The position numbers were made by a program, and so were the translations under genes. The notes below the pieces were generated by a model. That model did not search any database and was not told the origin of the DNA. It saw only the letters and a list, made by a program, of their open reading frames with translations. A DNA stretch of 64,000 nt, taken from NCBI RefSeq assembly GCF_023101685.1, contig NZ_CP082164.1:6262001-6326000 (forward strand), given 5' to 3'. How positions within the stretch are numbered: the first letter of the stretch is position 1; the number at the start of each line of letters is the position of its first letter. This document shows positions 41,998-51,477 of this stretch, piece after piece. This DNA is from Bradyrhizobium sp. 186. GTDB lineage: Bacteria; Pseudomonadota; Alphaproteobacteria; Rhizobiales; Xanthobacteraceae.

Positions 41998-43230
41998 CTA
42001 TTCTTCAGGCGCGTTCTCGATCGGATCAAATCTGGTTGCGTCCAGGCCGAGCAGGTTCCACGACTGCTGCATGTGCGGCGGCAACGGCGCGGTGGCGTCG
42101 ATCACGCCGCCGCGCGGATGCGGAATCACGATGCGGCGCGCCAGCAGATGCAGCCGGTTTTGCAGGCCGCCCGGCAGTTGCCAATTCTCGATATTGAAAT
42201 ATTTGGGATCACCGACGATGGGATGGCCGATGTGTTCCATGTGCGCGCGGAGCTGGTGCGTACGGCCAGTGACCGGCTTCAAGGACACCCAGGTCAGCTT
42301 GTTGCCGGCGGTCTCGACCACCGCATAGTATGTCACCGCGTGGCTCGCGCCCTCATCGCCATGCTGGGCGATGCGCATGATGGTGTCGTCCTCGCTCTCC
42401 TCTTTTGCGAGGAAGGTCGAGATGCGGCCTTGCTTCGGCTTCGGCAGACCCGGCACAAGCGCCCAATAGGTTTTTCGCGCCGACCGCGAGCGGAAGGCGC
42501 CGGTCAGATGGCTCGCGGCAAAGCGTGTCTTGGCGATCAGCAGGCAGCCCGACGTCTCCCTGTCGATGCGGTGAACGAGGCGCGGCTTCTGGCCCTTGGC
42601 GTCACGCATCACCTCCAGCATCTGGTCGACGTGCCGCGTCATGCCCGAGCCGCCCTGCACGGCGAGGCCGACGGGCTTGTTCAGCACGAGGACGTCGTCG
42701 TCCTCATAGATCGTCATCTCCTTCAGGGCCTGAAGCGTCTTTTGCGCGGCTTCCGACAACGAGCCAACCGCCGCCTTCGGCGCATCCAGCTTCAACGGCG
42801 GAATGCGGACGCTCTGGCCCTCCTCCAGGCGATCCTTGCTGTCGACGCGCTTGCCGTCGACGCGCAGCTCGCCTTTGCGCACGACGCGCTGGATGTGGGA
42901 GAACGACAGCCCGGGAAAGCGCGCTTCGAGGAAGCGATCGACGCGCATATTGTTTTCGTCGGCCGTCACCTTGACGGTCTGCACCTTGGTCGGCAGCAGC
43001 GCCTCGACGGGTTTTGCTGGCGCGGGCCTTTCCACCACTGGCTTTGCCGGCGCAGGCTTGGGCGCGCGCCGTTCGGCGCGCTCAGAGGCAATCCGCGGCG
43101 GTTTCGCGCCTGGCTTGCCGCCCAGCCGCGGCCCGGCCTTCTTCGCGCTCCGCGCTTTGGACGGACGCGCGTCGTCGCGCTCGTCACGCGAACGGGGCTG
43201 TGGGTTCATTCTCTTGATGCGGCGGCTCAT
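41998..43230 (-). CDS. RluA-family 23S rRNA pseudouridine synthase (RluC/D-like)
   Basis: 410 residues. An extra basic, Pro/Ala/Lys/Arg-rich N-terminal tail (1-80) precedes an S4 RNA-binding domain (about 95-145: NNMRVDRFLEARFPGLSFSH) and the synthase domain. The catalytic Asp223 sits in LVHRIDRETSGCLLIAKT. GRTHQLRAHMEHIGHPIVGD is the second family motif. It converts uridines in ribosomal RNA to pseudouridine; RluC is the most likely, but RluD is possible. The N-terminal tail is longer than in enterobacteria. Confidence 0.92.
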   Translation of the reverse strand: MSRRIKRMNPQPRSRDERDDARPSKARSAKKAGPRLGGKPGAKPPRIASERAERRAPKPAPAKPVVERPAPAKPVEALLPTKVQTVKVTADENNMRVDRFLEARFPGLSFSHIQRVVRKGELRVDGKRVDSKDRLEEGQSVRIPPLKLDAPKAAVGSLSEAAQKTLQALKEMTIYEDDDVLVLNKPVGLAVQGGSGMTRHVDQMLEVMRDAKGQKPRLVHRIDRETSGCLLIAKTRFAASHLTGAFRSRSARKTYWALVPGLPKPKQGRISTFLAKEESEDDTIMRIAQHGDEGASHAVTYYAVVETAGNKLTWVSLKPVTGRTHQLRAHMEHIGHPIVGDPKYFNIENWQLPGGLQNRLHLLARRIVIPHPRGGVIDATAPLPPHMQQSWNLLGLDATRFDPIENAPEE

Positions 43231-43286
43231 GGCTGCCTGCCTAGCTCAAAAGCGGCCTCGCGTCACGGCGAAATGGCGATTTAGCC

Positions 43287-44618
43287 TTAGCCACCCCGCT
43301 CCTTCCGCAGCTTTGCCCAGTAATCCAGCCGCTTCCGGATCTCGCGCTCGAAACCACGCTCGGGCGGATCGTAGAAGGTCTGGCGGCCCAGGGCTTCGGG
43401 AAAGTAGTCCTGGCCGGAGAAGGCGTCGGGAGCGTCGTGGTCATATTCGTAAGCTGCGCCGTAGCCTTCGGACTTCATCAGCTTGGTCGGAGAGTTGAGG
43501 ATGTGTTTTGGCGGCAGGAGCGAGCCGGCCTGCTTGGCGGTCTCCATCGCCGCACCGAAAGCGGCGTAGACCGCGTTCGATTTCGGCGCGGTGGCGAGAT
43601 AGACCACGGCCTGCGCGATGGCGAGCTCGCCCTCGGGATGACCAAGGAAGTCGAAGGCGTCCTTGGCGGCGTTTGCGATGACGAGCGCCTGCGGATCGGC
43701 AAGCCCGATGTCCTCGACCGCCATGCGCACGACGCGGCGGGCCAGGAACAACGGATCCTCGCCGGCATCGAGCATGCGCGCAAGGTAATAGAGCGCGGCA
43801 TCGGGATCGGAGCCGCGCACCGACTTATGCAGCGCCGAGATCAGGTTGTAGTGGCCGTCGGCCGACTTGTCGTAGATCGGCGCGCGGCGCTGCAGGATCT
43901 CCTGCAACTGCGCAGCGTCGAAAATCTCGTCCTTGCGCGCGGCGCGCCAGACTTCCTCGGCCAGCGTCAGCGAGGCTCGCCCGTCACCGTCGGCCATGCG
44001 CACCAGCACCGCACGCGCCTCAGCATCGAGCGGCAGCTTTCGGCCCTCCACCGCCTCGGCATGCGCGAACAGCTTCTCGATCGCGGCCGTATCGAGCGAG
44101 CGGAACACCAGCACGCGGGCGCGCGACAAAAGCGCCGCGTTGAGTTCGAAGGACGGGTTTTCGGTGGTGGCGCCGATCATCACCACCGTGCCGTCTTCCA
44201 TGACAGGCAGAAACGAATCCTGCTGGGCGCGATTGAAGCGATGGACCTCATCGACGAACAGCAGCGTGCCCTTGCCGATCTCGCGGCGGGCGCGCGCGGC
44301 GTCAAAGGCCTTCTTGAGATCGGCAACGCCGGAGAACACCGCGGAGATCTGCTCGAAATGCAGGTCGGTGGCATCCGCGAGCAGCCGCGCCACCGTGGTC
44401 TTGCCGGTACCGGGCGGGCCCCAGAAGATCAGCGAGCCCAGCGTGCGGGTCGCCAGCATGCGCGTCAGCGCACCGTCGGGCCCGAGGATATGGTCCTGGC
44501 CGACGACCTCCGACAGCGCACGCGGACGCAGGCGGTCCGGCAGCGGATGCGGAGCCTCGTGGTCGAGCCCCGCCGCAGCGAAGAGAGTTGGCGTCTCCTG
44601 TGGTCGCTTCGGACTCAT
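43287..44618 (-). CDS. rarA: replication-associated recombination protein A (RarA/MgsA)
   Basis: 443 residues, the usual length. AAA+ module with Walker A GPPGTGKTT (67-75), Walker B FVDEVHRFN (121-129), sensor 1 GATTENPSFELN and a C-terminal tetramerisation part (IYDKSADGHYNLISALHKSV). It acts at stalled replication forks with SSB and DNA polymerase. Its ATG overlaps the DegP stop by ATGA, so the two genes are co-translated. Confidence 0.95.
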   Translation of the reverse strand: MSPKRPQETPTLFAAAGLDHEAPHPLPDRLRPRALSEVVGQDHILGPDGALTRMLATRTLGSLIFWGPPGTGKTTVARLLADATDLHFEQISAVFSGVADLKKAFDAARARREIGKGTLLFVDEVHRFNRAQQDSFLPVMEDGTVVMIGATTENPSFELNAALLSRARVLVFRSLDTAAIEKLFAHAEAVEGRKLPLDAEARAVLVRMADGDGRASLTLAEEVWRAARKDEIFDAAQLQEILQRRAPIYDKSADGHYNLISALHKSVRGSDPDAALYYLARMLDAGEDPLFLARRVVRMAVEDIGLADPQALVIANAAKDAFDFLGHPEGELAIAQAVVYLATAPKSNAVYAAFGAAMETAKQAGSLLPPKHILNSPTKLMKSEGYGAAYEYDHDAPDAFSGQDYFPEALGRQTFYDPPERGFEREIRKRLDYWAKLRKERGG

Positions 44619-46021
44619 CCGCCCAGCGTGACGTTGATCTGCTGGCCGCCACGCACCAGCGTGATGCGCCAGATCCGCTGGCGCTCAGCGGCCGCTTTCT
44701 CGATATCGCCGGTCTTGCCGATCTTCTGGTTGTTGATCGCCAGAATGATGTCGCCCTTCTGGAAGCCGACATTCGCGGCCGCGGTATCGCCGCCGAGATC
44801 TGTGATCACCACACCCTCGGTGTCGGCGTCGAGATGCAGCTCGTCGGCGACCGCCGGCGTGATGCTCGAGACCTTCGCGCCCTGGAACGGCGAGCGCGCG
44901 GTAATGACGAGCTCGTTGCGGCCGGTATCGGGCGCCGTCTCCAGCGCCACCGCCAGCTTGACCGGCTTGCCGCCGCGCTGCAGGTCGAGCTGCGCCGTGC
45001 CGCCGAGCGGACGCGTGGCGAAGCGATAGTCGAACGCATTGGGATCGTCCACGGTCTGTCCGTCGATGCCGGTGATGAGATCGGAGGATTTCAGCCCGGC
45101 CTTCGCCGCGGGGCCGCTCGCGACGACGCTTGCGACCAGAGCGCCGGTCGGCGAGCGCAGGCCAAGGCTTTCGGCGATCTCGGGCGTCACCGCCTGCAAC
45201 TTTGCACCGAGCCACGGACGCTTCACCGCCTTGCCGCCGCTCTTGGCGGAGGCAACGACGACGCGCACCATGTTGGCGGGGATAGCGAAGCCGATGCCTT
45301 GCGAGCCCCCGGAGCGCGAATAGATCGCGGTGTTGATGCCGGCGAGCTTGCCGCTCATGTCGACCAGCGCACCGCCGGAATTGCCGGGATTGATCGGCGC
45401 ATCGGTCTGGATGAAGAACTGATAGTCGGTGATGCCGACCTGCGTCCGCGCCAGCGCCGAGATGATGCCGTGGGTCACGGTCTGGCCGACGCCGAAGGGA
45501 TTGCCGATCGCGAGCACGACGTCGCCGACCAGCAGCTCATCGGAATTGGTGAAGTCAAGCGTCGGGAATTTCTCCTTGGCGTCCTTCAGGCGCAGCACCG
45601 CGAGATCGGTGCGCGGATCCTTGAGCAGGATCTCGGCCTCGAATTCCCGCTTGTCCGACAGCGATACCTTGACCTGGTCGGCGCCCTCGATGACATGGAC
45701 GTTGGTGACCACGAGACCCGAGGCATCGACGATGACGCCGGAGCCGAGCGAGCGCTGCATCTGCTCCGGCTGCTGGCCCGGCACGCCGAAGAAGCGGCGG
45801 AAGATCGGGTCATCGAGCAGCGGATTACGGTTCTGCACCACCTTGGCGGCATAGACGTTGACGACCGCCGGCTGCACCCGCTGGACGATCGGCGCATAGG
45901 ACATGCGCAGTTCGGCCGGCGAGGACGGGACGCGGCGGTCCTGCGCAGCGGCCGGATCGAAATGGGCCGAAAAGGCTATGCACAATGCAGTGATGACGGC
46001 GGTACGGATCGATCGAAACAT
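44615..46021 (-). CDS. degP: Do-family periplasmic serine endoprotease (DegP/MucD)
   Basis: 468 residues. Signal peptide 1-26 (cut at AAA-QDR). Trypsin-like domain with the triad His109 (VTNVHVIEG), Asp139 (DPRTDLAVLR) and Ser215 (NPGNSGGALVD). Two PDZ domains at about 255-350 and 370-465 (GPAAKAGLKSSDLITGIDGQ, ANVGFQKGDIILAINNQKIG). Degrades or holds misfolded envelope proteins. The overlap with rarA ties envelope quality control and fork rescue into one transcript, a pairing also seen in other Alphaproteobacteria by memory. Confidence 0.94.
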   Translation of the reverse strand: MFRSIRTAVITALCIAFSAHFDPAAAQDRRVPSSPAELRMSYAPIVQRVQPAVVNVYAAKVVQNRNPLLDDPIFRRFFGVPGQQPEQMQRSLGSGVIVDASGLVVTNVHVIEGADQVKVSLSDKREFEAEILLKDPRTDLAVLRLKDAKEKFPTLDFTNSDELLVGDVVLAIGNPFGVGQTVTHGIISALARTQVGITDYQFFIQTDAPINPGNSGGALVDMSGKLAGINTAIYSRSGGSQGIGFAIPANMVRVVVASAKSGGKAVKRPWLGAKLQAVTPEIAESLGLRSPTGALVASVVASGPAAKAGLKSSDLITGIDGQTVDDPNAFDYRFATRPLGGTAQLDLQRGGKPVKLAVALETAPDTGRNELVITARSPFQGAKVSSITPAVADELHLDADTEGVVITDLGGDTAAANVGFQKGDIILAINNQKIGKTGDIEKAAAERQRIWRITLVRGGQQINVTLGG

Positions 46022-46337
46022 TCCTACCTCTCGGAAAAGACGCCGGAATATAGGCGCCTTCGCCCGTCAATAGAAGGGCCGCCGGGCCGCAATATTCGGC
46101 CTCCTTCCCGCCTGCCCGGGCATGCAAGCCCTGCGCGCAGCTTGGACATTTGCGCCAGCGTGCGGATTGGCATGACACCCGTCATCCTGCATTGTGTCTG
46201 CGGCGGATTCGGTTGCGGCGAATTTGCATCAGTGGGAACCACGCAACCGAAGCGCGCCGTCGCGGGGCAGTCATCGATCATTCTTAGGCTCTCCGTTTGC
46301 GACTTGGGGAAGTTGGTCCAACCAATGGAGTGATGAC

Positions 46338-47951
46338 GTGAGCAGGACAAGAATTGCAGCGGCGGCGATTGGTCTCGCCGGCGCGCTGGCGGCCTCGCAG
46401 GCCCAGGCCCAATCGGCAAACAGCAGCGATCAGGAGATCGCACTCCTGAAACAGCAGTTGAAGCTGCTCGAGCAGAAGCTCGACAAGCTCCAAAGTCAGA
46501 CCGCAGCGAATACGGCGGCCACGGCGAAGGCCAAGGTCGAAGCGAAGGCCGAGGCCAAAGCCGAGGCACGCTCGGAGGCGAAGGTCGTCGTGGCCAACGC
46601 CAATGCGGCGTTTCCGGTCAAGGGCACGGCGCCGACATCCGGCGTGATCGTGACGATGCCGAACAACCGGCCGACCATCTGCACCGCCGATGGGGCGAAC
46701 TGCGTCGCGACCACCGGTCGCGTACACTGGGATGTCGGCGGCTATGACTATCGTCCCAACACGGCGGGCACCGTGCCGCAGAAGCTCGACAGCGGCGAGA
46801 ACGTCCGTCGCGCGCGCATCGGCGTCACCGGCAAATTCTTCAACGACTGGAATTTTGCGCTGGTCTACGACTTCGGCGGCTCCTCCGACGGATTTGGCGG
46901 CGCGGCACCTGGATCGCTCCCGGGCGGCGGCTTGTCCGGCGTGGAGAACGCTTATCTGAGCTACACGGGGTTGAAGCCGTTCGGCGGCAAGATGGCCATC
47001 GAAGGCGGCATCATGGACCTGCCCTACACGCTCGATGAAGCCACGAGCTCCAACGACATCTTGTTCATGGAGCGCGCCACGGCGGGCGTCGTCGCGACCA
47101 GCATCGCCGCGGGTGACTTCCGCTCGGCCATCGGCACGCGCTGGTACAACGACGTGTTCTGGGCCGGCGCCTATGTGACCGGTCCGGCCACTGGTGCGAT
47201 CCATTCAGCGTCGAGCGCGGCGCCGAACGGCGCCACCGAGCAGTATGGCGCCGTTGCCCGCGTTGCCGGCCAGGTCGTCAGCGGCAAGGATTACTCGCTG
47301 CATCTCGGCGGAAACGCAGAATGGCTGATTCAGCCGTCGCGCAACATGGTGACGGGTGCGCAGACGGTCACGCTCACCGACCGCCCGGAGTTGCGCATCG
47401 ATCCGACGGCACTCGCTACGACCGGCGCGATCGCCAATGCCTCCGGCGCTCAGGTCTACAGCGTCGAAGCGGCCGCCACCTACGGACCGCTGATCCTGCA
47501 AGGCGAGTATTTCTGGTACAACATCGATCGCAGCGCCAATACCGGCCTGCCGCCGCTGGGTGCGCCGAGCCTCAAATTCCAGGGCGGCTATGCGCAGGCC
47601 GGCTACGTGTTGACAGGCGAGAGCCGCAGCTACAATGCGGCGAATGCGGCCTATAGCGGCGTCAAGCCGGCGCACCCGTTCTCGCTCGAAGGCGGCGGCT
47701 GGGGCGCGTGGGAGATCGCGGGGCGCTTTTCAACCATCGATCTCAATGATCAACTTGCGACCGCCACCGGCATCGCCGGCGGCCGGCAGACCGTCTACAC
47801 GCTCGCGCTCAACTGGTACGTCAACGGCAACGTCCGCTTCATGCTCGACTACCTGCATGGCACGATCTCCAGGCAGGCCTCGCCGATCTCGACCGCCGAT
47901 GTCGGCTCGAAGTTCGACGCCGTCGCGATGCGCACGCAGTTCGCGTTCTGA
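46338..47951 (+). CDS. OprO/OprP-type porin
   Basis: About 537 residues from the GTG of VSRTRIAAAAIGLAGALAAS (signal peptide ending AQA), with ATGGAGTGATGAC just before; a frame open further upstream shows no signal. A short coiled coil (SSDQEIALLKQQLKLLEQKL, then DKLQSQTAANTAATAK) precedes the beta-barrel. The barrel motifs ENVRRARIGVTGKFFNDWNF and GGIMDLPYTLDEATSSND match the phosphate-selective porin family. Outer membrane; probably anion or phosphate channel. Confidence 0.88.
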   Translation: MSRTRIAAAAIGLAGALAASQAQAQSANSSDQEIALLKQQLKLLEQKLDKLQSQTAANTAATAKAKVEAKAEAKAEARSEAKVVVANANAAFPVKGTAPTSGVIVTMPNNRPTICTADGANCVATTGRVHWDVGGYDYRPNTAGTVPQKLDSGENVRRARIGVTGKFFNDWNFALVYDFGGSSDGFGGAAPGSLPGGGLSGVENAYLSYTGLKPFGGKMAIEGGIMDLPYTLDEATSSNDILFMERATAGVVATSIAAGDFRSAIGTRWYNDVFWAGAYVTGPATGAIHSASSAAPNGATEQYGAVARVAGQVVSGKDYSLHLGGNAEWLIQPSRNMVTGAQTVTLTDRPELRIDPTALATTGAIANASGAQVYSVEAAATYGPLILQGEYFWYNIDRSANTGLPPLGAPSLKFQGGYAQAGYVLTGESRSYNAANAAYSGVKPAHPFSLEGGGWGAWEIAGRFSTIDLNDQLATATGIAGGRQTVYTLALNWYVNGNVRFMLDYLHGTISRQASPISTADVGSKFDAVAMRTQFAF

Positions 47952-47961
47952 CGCGATTGAT

Positions 47962-47989
47962 TCCGGGAGCGGCACGGTCCGCTCCCGGA
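47962..47989. terminator. strong hairpin between convergent genes
   Basis: TCCGGGAGCGG-CACGGT-CCGCTCCCGGA is a perfect 11-base stem with six-base loop between the porin stop (47951) and the HxlR stop (47993). It has no long T tract, so termination is likely but not certain. Confidence 0.65.
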
Positions 47990-47992
47990 TAT

Positions 47993-48376
47993 TCACGCCG
48001 CGCGCTTCGGCTTCTTGACCGGCTCCGCCTCGGGCGCCGGCGCACAGGACAGCCGCTGCTGATGGCTCTCGCCCCAGGCCTTGAGAATATCGATCACCGG
48101 CCGCAGGCTCTCGCCGAGTTCGGATAGGCAATACTCCACCCGCGGCGGCACTTCCGCATAGACCTTGCGGATGATGAGCTTGTCCTCCTCCAGCGCACGA
48201 AGCTGCTTGGTCAGCATGCGCTGGGTGATGGCGGGCATCAGGCGACGCAATTCGCCGAAACGCTGGGTGCCGCTCTGGAGGTGGTAGAGGATCACGCCCT
48301 TCCACTTGCCGTCGATCAGATCCAGCGTCGCCTCGACCGAGCAGCCGGGACGACGGGCGAAGTTGCGCCGTTTCAT
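47993..48376 (-). CDS. HxlR-family transcriptional regulator
   Basis: 127 residues from the ATG of MKRRNFARRPGCSVEATLDL; a start 24 bases upstream is also open. Winged helix with IDGKWKGVILYHLQSGTQRF, GELRRLMPAITQRMLTKQLR, and wing VPPRVEYCLSELGESLRPVI. The Cys in RPGCSVEATL is the redox-sensing Cys position of many HxlR proteins. It is divergent from the quinone-oxidoreductase-like gene 124 bases away, a likely target. Confidence 0.92.
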   Translation of the reverse strand: MKRRNFARRPGCSVEATLDLIDGKWKGVILYHLQSGTQRFGELRRLMPAITQRMLTKQLRALEEDKLIIRKVYAEVPPRVEYCLSELGESLRPVIDILKAWGESHQQRLSCAPAPEAEPVKKPKRAA

Positions 48377-48500
48377 GAGTGTTTTCCCAATAGTATCCAA
48401 ACAGGGACTATATCCCCGAATTTACAGTACTTGCCAAATCGGGGCCAGGGCGACAGTTAGAACGACGGGCGAGCACGCCATCTGATGGAGAAGACAAGCC

Positions 48501-49514
48501 ATGAAGGCCGTCGGCTACAAAAAGTCGCTTCCGATCGAGGATGCGGATTCACTGATCGATTTCGAGACCGCGAAGCCCGAGCCGAAGGCGCGCGACATCC
48601 GCGTCGCCGTGAAGGCGATCTCGGCCAATCCGGTCGACTACAAGGTGCGCAAGCGCGCCGCTCCGCCCGAAGGCGAGACCAAGATCCTCGGTTATGACGC
48701 CGCAGGCGTGGTCGATGCCGTCGGGCCCGACGTGACGCTGTTCAAGCCGGGCGACGAGGTGTTTTACGCCGGCTCAATCCTGCGCCAGGGCACCAACTCC
48801 GAATTCCATCTGGTCGACGAGCGCATCGCCGGCCGCAAGCCGAAGAGCCTGTCGTTCGCGCAGGCTGCGGCCCTTCCCCTCACCTCCATCACCGCGTGGG
48901 AGTTGCTGTTTGACCGGCTCGGTGCAGTGCCGGGCAAGAGCGTCGATCCGCGCACGCTGCTGATCACGGGCGGCGCCGGCGGCGTCGGCTCGATCCTGAT
49001 CCAGCTTGCGCGCCGCCTCACCGGGCTGACGGTGCTGGCCACCGCGACGCGGCCGGAGTCGCAGAAATGGTGTCTCGATCTCGGCGCGCATGCGGTGATC
49101 GACCACGGCAAGCCGATGAAGGAGCAGATCGAGAAATTGAAGCTGCCGCCGGTCGCGTTGGTGGCGAGCCTGACCTTCACCGACCAGCACTACAAGGCGA
49201 TCGCAGACTTCATGGCACCGCAGGGCAAGTTCGGCCTGATCGACGATCCCCCGGAATTCACCATGAGTGCGTTCAAGGGCAAGGCAATTTCGGTGCATTG
49301 GGAATCGATGTTCACTCGGTCTTCGTTCCAGACGCCGGACATGATCGCGCAGCACCATCTGCTGGGCGACGTCGCCGACCTCATCGACAAGGGCGTACTG
49401 CGCACCACGCTCGACCAGACCTTTGGCACGATCAACGCCGCGAACCTCAAGCGCGCGCATGCGCTGCTCGAGAGCGGCAAGTCGCGCGGCAAGATCGTGC
49501 TGGAGGGGTGGTAG
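48501..49514 (+). CDS. quinone oxidoreductase/zinc-type alcohol dehydrogenase family protein
   Basis: 337 residues. MDR fold: N-terminal catalytic domain with ISANPVDYKVRKRAAPPEGE and GYDAAGVVDAVGPDVTLFKP, then NAD(P) site LLITGGAGGVGSILIQLARR. No structural-zinc Cys set, so it is the zinc-independent quinone-reductase-like branch. Cytoplasmic reductase of quinones or enones. Pairing with an HxlR regulator upstream suggests control by electrophile or oxidative stress. Confidence 0.93.
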   Translation: MKAVGYKKSLPIEDADSLIDFETAKPEPKARDIRVAVKAISANPVDYKVRKRAAPPEGETKILGYDAAGVVDAVGPDVTLFKPGDEVFYAGSILRQGTNSEFHLVDERIAGRKPKSLSFAQAAALPLTSITAWELLFDRLGAVPGKSVDPRTLLITGGAGGVGSILIQLARRLTGLTVLATATRPESQKWCLDLGAHAVIDHGKPMKEQIEKLKLPPVALVASLTFTDQHYKAIADFMAPQGKFGLIDDPPEFTMSAFKGKAISVHWESMFTRSSFQTPDMIAQHHLLGDVADLIDKGVLRTTLDQTFGTINAANLKRAHALLESGKSRGKIVLEGW

Positions 49515-49528
49515 CAACCACGCACTCG

Positions 49529-49613
49529 GTCATGCCCGGGCTTGTCCCGGGCATCCACGTGCATCCTCATGCGCGGTGGTCCGTGGATGGCCGGGACAAG
49601 CCCGGCCATGACG
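49529..49613. repeat. intergenic repeat, family B copy 4
   Basis: GTCATGCCCGGGCTTGTCCC then GGGCATCCACGTG ... CGTGGATGGCCGGGACAAGC then CCGGCCATGACG, near-identical in plan to 25944-26032, between the convergent quinone reductase and DUF1330 genes. Confidence 0.85.
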
Positions 49614-49620
49614 CACCTCT

Positions 49621-49926
49621 CTAAGGCGCCGCACCCTCGACGAACAACAGCCGCCGCTCCAGCGCCGTCTGCCGCAGCTTGAGTGCCTCCGCGTATTCCG
49701 GCGAGGCATACCATTCCCGCGCCCGCGCCATCGAGGGAAACTCCACGATGATGACGGTCTTCGGCGGCGGGCCGCCCTCCACCACCTCGGCGGCTCCGCC
49801 GCGCGCGAGGTAACGGCCGCCATATTGTGTGATGGTTTGCGAGGCAAGCGTGCGATAGGCCGCCATCGCTGCGGGATCGCGTGTCTCGACCTCGGAGATT
49901 ACATAGGCCGGCATGCGCATGCTCAC
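49621..49926 (-). CDS. DUF1330 protein
   Basis: 101 residues from a GTG that overlaps the SDR stop; ATGs at 49920 and 49914 (MRMPAYVISEVETRDP) are alternatives and look natural. The DUF1330 pattern AYRTLASQTITQYGGRYLAR, GGAAEVVEGGPPPKTVIIVE, FPSMARAREWYASPEYAEAL is complete. A small dimeric alpha-beta barrel of unknown function. The short overlap puts it in one operon with the SDR. Confidence 0.88.
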   Translation of the reverse strand: MSMRMPAYVISEVETRDPAAMAAYRTLASQTITQYGGRYLARGGAAEVVEGGPPPKTVIIVEFPSMARAREWYASPEYAEALKLRQTALERRLLFVEGAAP

Positions 49927-50711
49927 GCGATCGTATTGACGATACCGCCCTCGGCACGCAGCGCCGCACCGTTGGTCGCAGACGCTTCCTTTGACGCGAC
50001 ATAGACCACCATGTTGGCGATCTCGTCGACACTGGCAAAGCGTTGCAACAGCGAGCTCGGGCGATGCTGCTTGACGAAATTGGCAGCGGCCTCATCCACC
50101 GACTGGCCGTTCTGCTTCGCCAGATCCTTCACAAAAGTCTCGACGCCTTCGGACATGGTCGGGCCGGGCAGCACGGAATTGACGGTAACGCCGGTGCCGC
50201 GGGTGAGCTGCGCCAGCCCGCGCGCGACGGAGAGCTGCGCGGTCTTGGTCATGCCGTAATGGATCATCTCGACCGGAATGTTGAGACCGGATTCCGAGGA
50301 GATGAAGACGATGCGGCCCCAATTGCGCTTGAGCATGCCTTTCAGATAGGCGCGCGACAGCCGCACGCCGCTCATCACGTTGACCTCGAAAAACCGGCTC
50401 CAGTCCTCGTCCGGAATCTCGAAAAAGTCCTTTGGCTCGAAGATGCCGGCATTGTTGATGAGGATGTCGACCTCGGGCAGTGCTGCCAAAAGCGCCTTGC
50501 AGCCCGCCGCGGTCGAGACGTCAGCTGCGATGCCGCGCACCTTGCCGCTCGCACCTTGCAGCTTGCGCACGGCCGCATCGACCTTGTCCTGGCCGCGGCC
50601 GTTGATCACGACGCTCGCACCTGAGGCGGCAAGGCCTTTGGCGATGGCGTTGCCTATGCCGGCAGTCGAGCCGGTTACGAGGGCGGTCTTTCCGGAAAGG
50701 TCGATGTTCAT
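49923..50711 (-). CDS. SDR-family oxidoreductase
   Basis: 262 residues from the ATG of MNIDLSGKTALVTGSTAGIG. NAD(P) motif TGSTAGIG, NNAG (ILINNAGIFEPKDF), catalytic Ser in FISSESGLNIP and Tyr-x3-Lys YGMTK. Close to 3-oxoacyl-reductase-like SDRs. Together with the DUF1330 gene it forms a two-gene unit beside the ribosomal block. Substrate unknown. Confidence 0.92.
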   Translation of the reverse strand: MNIDLSGKTALVTGSTAGIGNAIAKGLAASGASVVINGRGQDKVDAAVRKLQGASGKVRGIAADVSTAAGCKALLAALPEVDILINNAGIFEPKDFFEIPDEDWSRFFEVNVMSGVRLSRAYLKGMLKRNWGRIVFISSESGLNIPVEMIHYGMTKTAQLSVARGLAQLTRGTGVTVNSVLPGPTMSEGVETFVKDLAKQNGQSVDEAAANFVKQHRPSSLLQRFASVDEIANMVVYVASKEASATNGAALRAEGGIVNTIA

Positions 50712-50861
50712 GCGATATCTCCACCTGATGCTGGTGGAGATATCGGACGCGGCCGGTGCCATCGCAATCGGCGCTCACTGAGGCGTGACGAAGACAACAG
50801 CCCCACAGTCGTCCTGGCGAAAGCCAGGACGACACCTTGGATGTGGATGCAGCGACAGCCA

Positions 50862-50890
50862 ACAAAAAAGCGGCGCCGAAGCGCCGCTTT
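50862..50890 (-). terminator. rho-independent terminator of the ribosomal alpha operon
   Basis: On the minus strand AAAGCGGCGC-TTCG-GCGCCGCTTT is a perfect 10-base stem with UUCG tetraloop followed by TTTG, starting 24 bases after the rplQ stop. Confidence 0.93.
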
Positions 50891-50913
50891 CTCGAAACCT
50901 GATGCCGTTGGGC

Positions 50914-51330
50914 TTACGCCGCCTCGGCTTCCTTCGCCTGAACCGGACCGGAGTCCTGGCCCTTGGCGTCGACGTCGCGATCGACGAACTCGATCACGGC
51001 CATCGGGGCGTTGTCGCCGTAGCGGAAGCCGGCCTTGATGATGCGGGTGTAGCCGCCCTGGCGGTCCTTGTAACGGGTCGCCAGCGTGTCGAACAGCTTC
51101 CTGACCTGATCCTTGTCGCGCATCTCGGAGATCGCCTGGCGGCGCAAAGCGAGACCGCCCTTCTTGCCGAGCGTGACGAGCTTCTCGACGATCGGGCGCA
51201 GCTCCTTGGCCTTGGGCAGCGTGGTGACGATCTGCTCGTGCTTGATCAGCGAGGCCGCCATGTTGGCGAACATCGCCTTGCGATGCTCGGCCGTGCGGTT
51301 GAGCTTCCGATGAACCTTGCCGTGACGCAT
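50914..51330 (-). CDS. rplQ: 50S ribosomal protein L17
   Basis: 138 residues. Opens [20 protein letters not shown] with [20 protein letters not shown], the L17 signature. The C-terminus has [20 protein letters not shown]. Binds 23S rRNA at the base of the large subunit. Last gene of the alpha operon, 145 bases after rpoA; that gap holds a hairpin repeat. Confidence 0.98.
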   Translation of the reverse strand: MRHGKVHRKLNRTAEHRKAMFANMAASLIKHEQIVTTLPKAKELRPIVEKLVTLGKKGGLALRRQAISEMRDKDQVRKLFDTLATRYKDRQGGYTRIIKAGFRYGDNAPMAVIEFVDRDVDAKGQDSGPVQAKEAEAA

Positions 51331-51409
51331 GTGTCTATTCCTTACGTAAAAAACTGCCGCGACGGTTCGTCGGACATGTTGCTCAGGTGGGCTGCCTGCG
51401 TTCGCCCAA

Positions 51410-51477
51410 GATGGCGAGTAGCGAATGGTGAATAGCGAGTAGTTTTCAATTCGCCATTCGCCACTCCCTATTCGCTT
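51410..51477. repeat. hairpin repeat, family E copy 1
   Basis: GATGGCGAGTAGCGAATGGT, GAATAGCGAGTAG ... AATTCGCCATTCGCCACTCC, CTATTCGC forms an imperfect palindrome between rpoA and rplQ. A related copy lies between rpsM and rpsK at 53071-53140. Confidence 0.85.

Noticed and set aside
42073..43284. 403-codon plus-strand frame
   Set aside because: Antisense to the pseudouridine synthase gene, which has full motifs.
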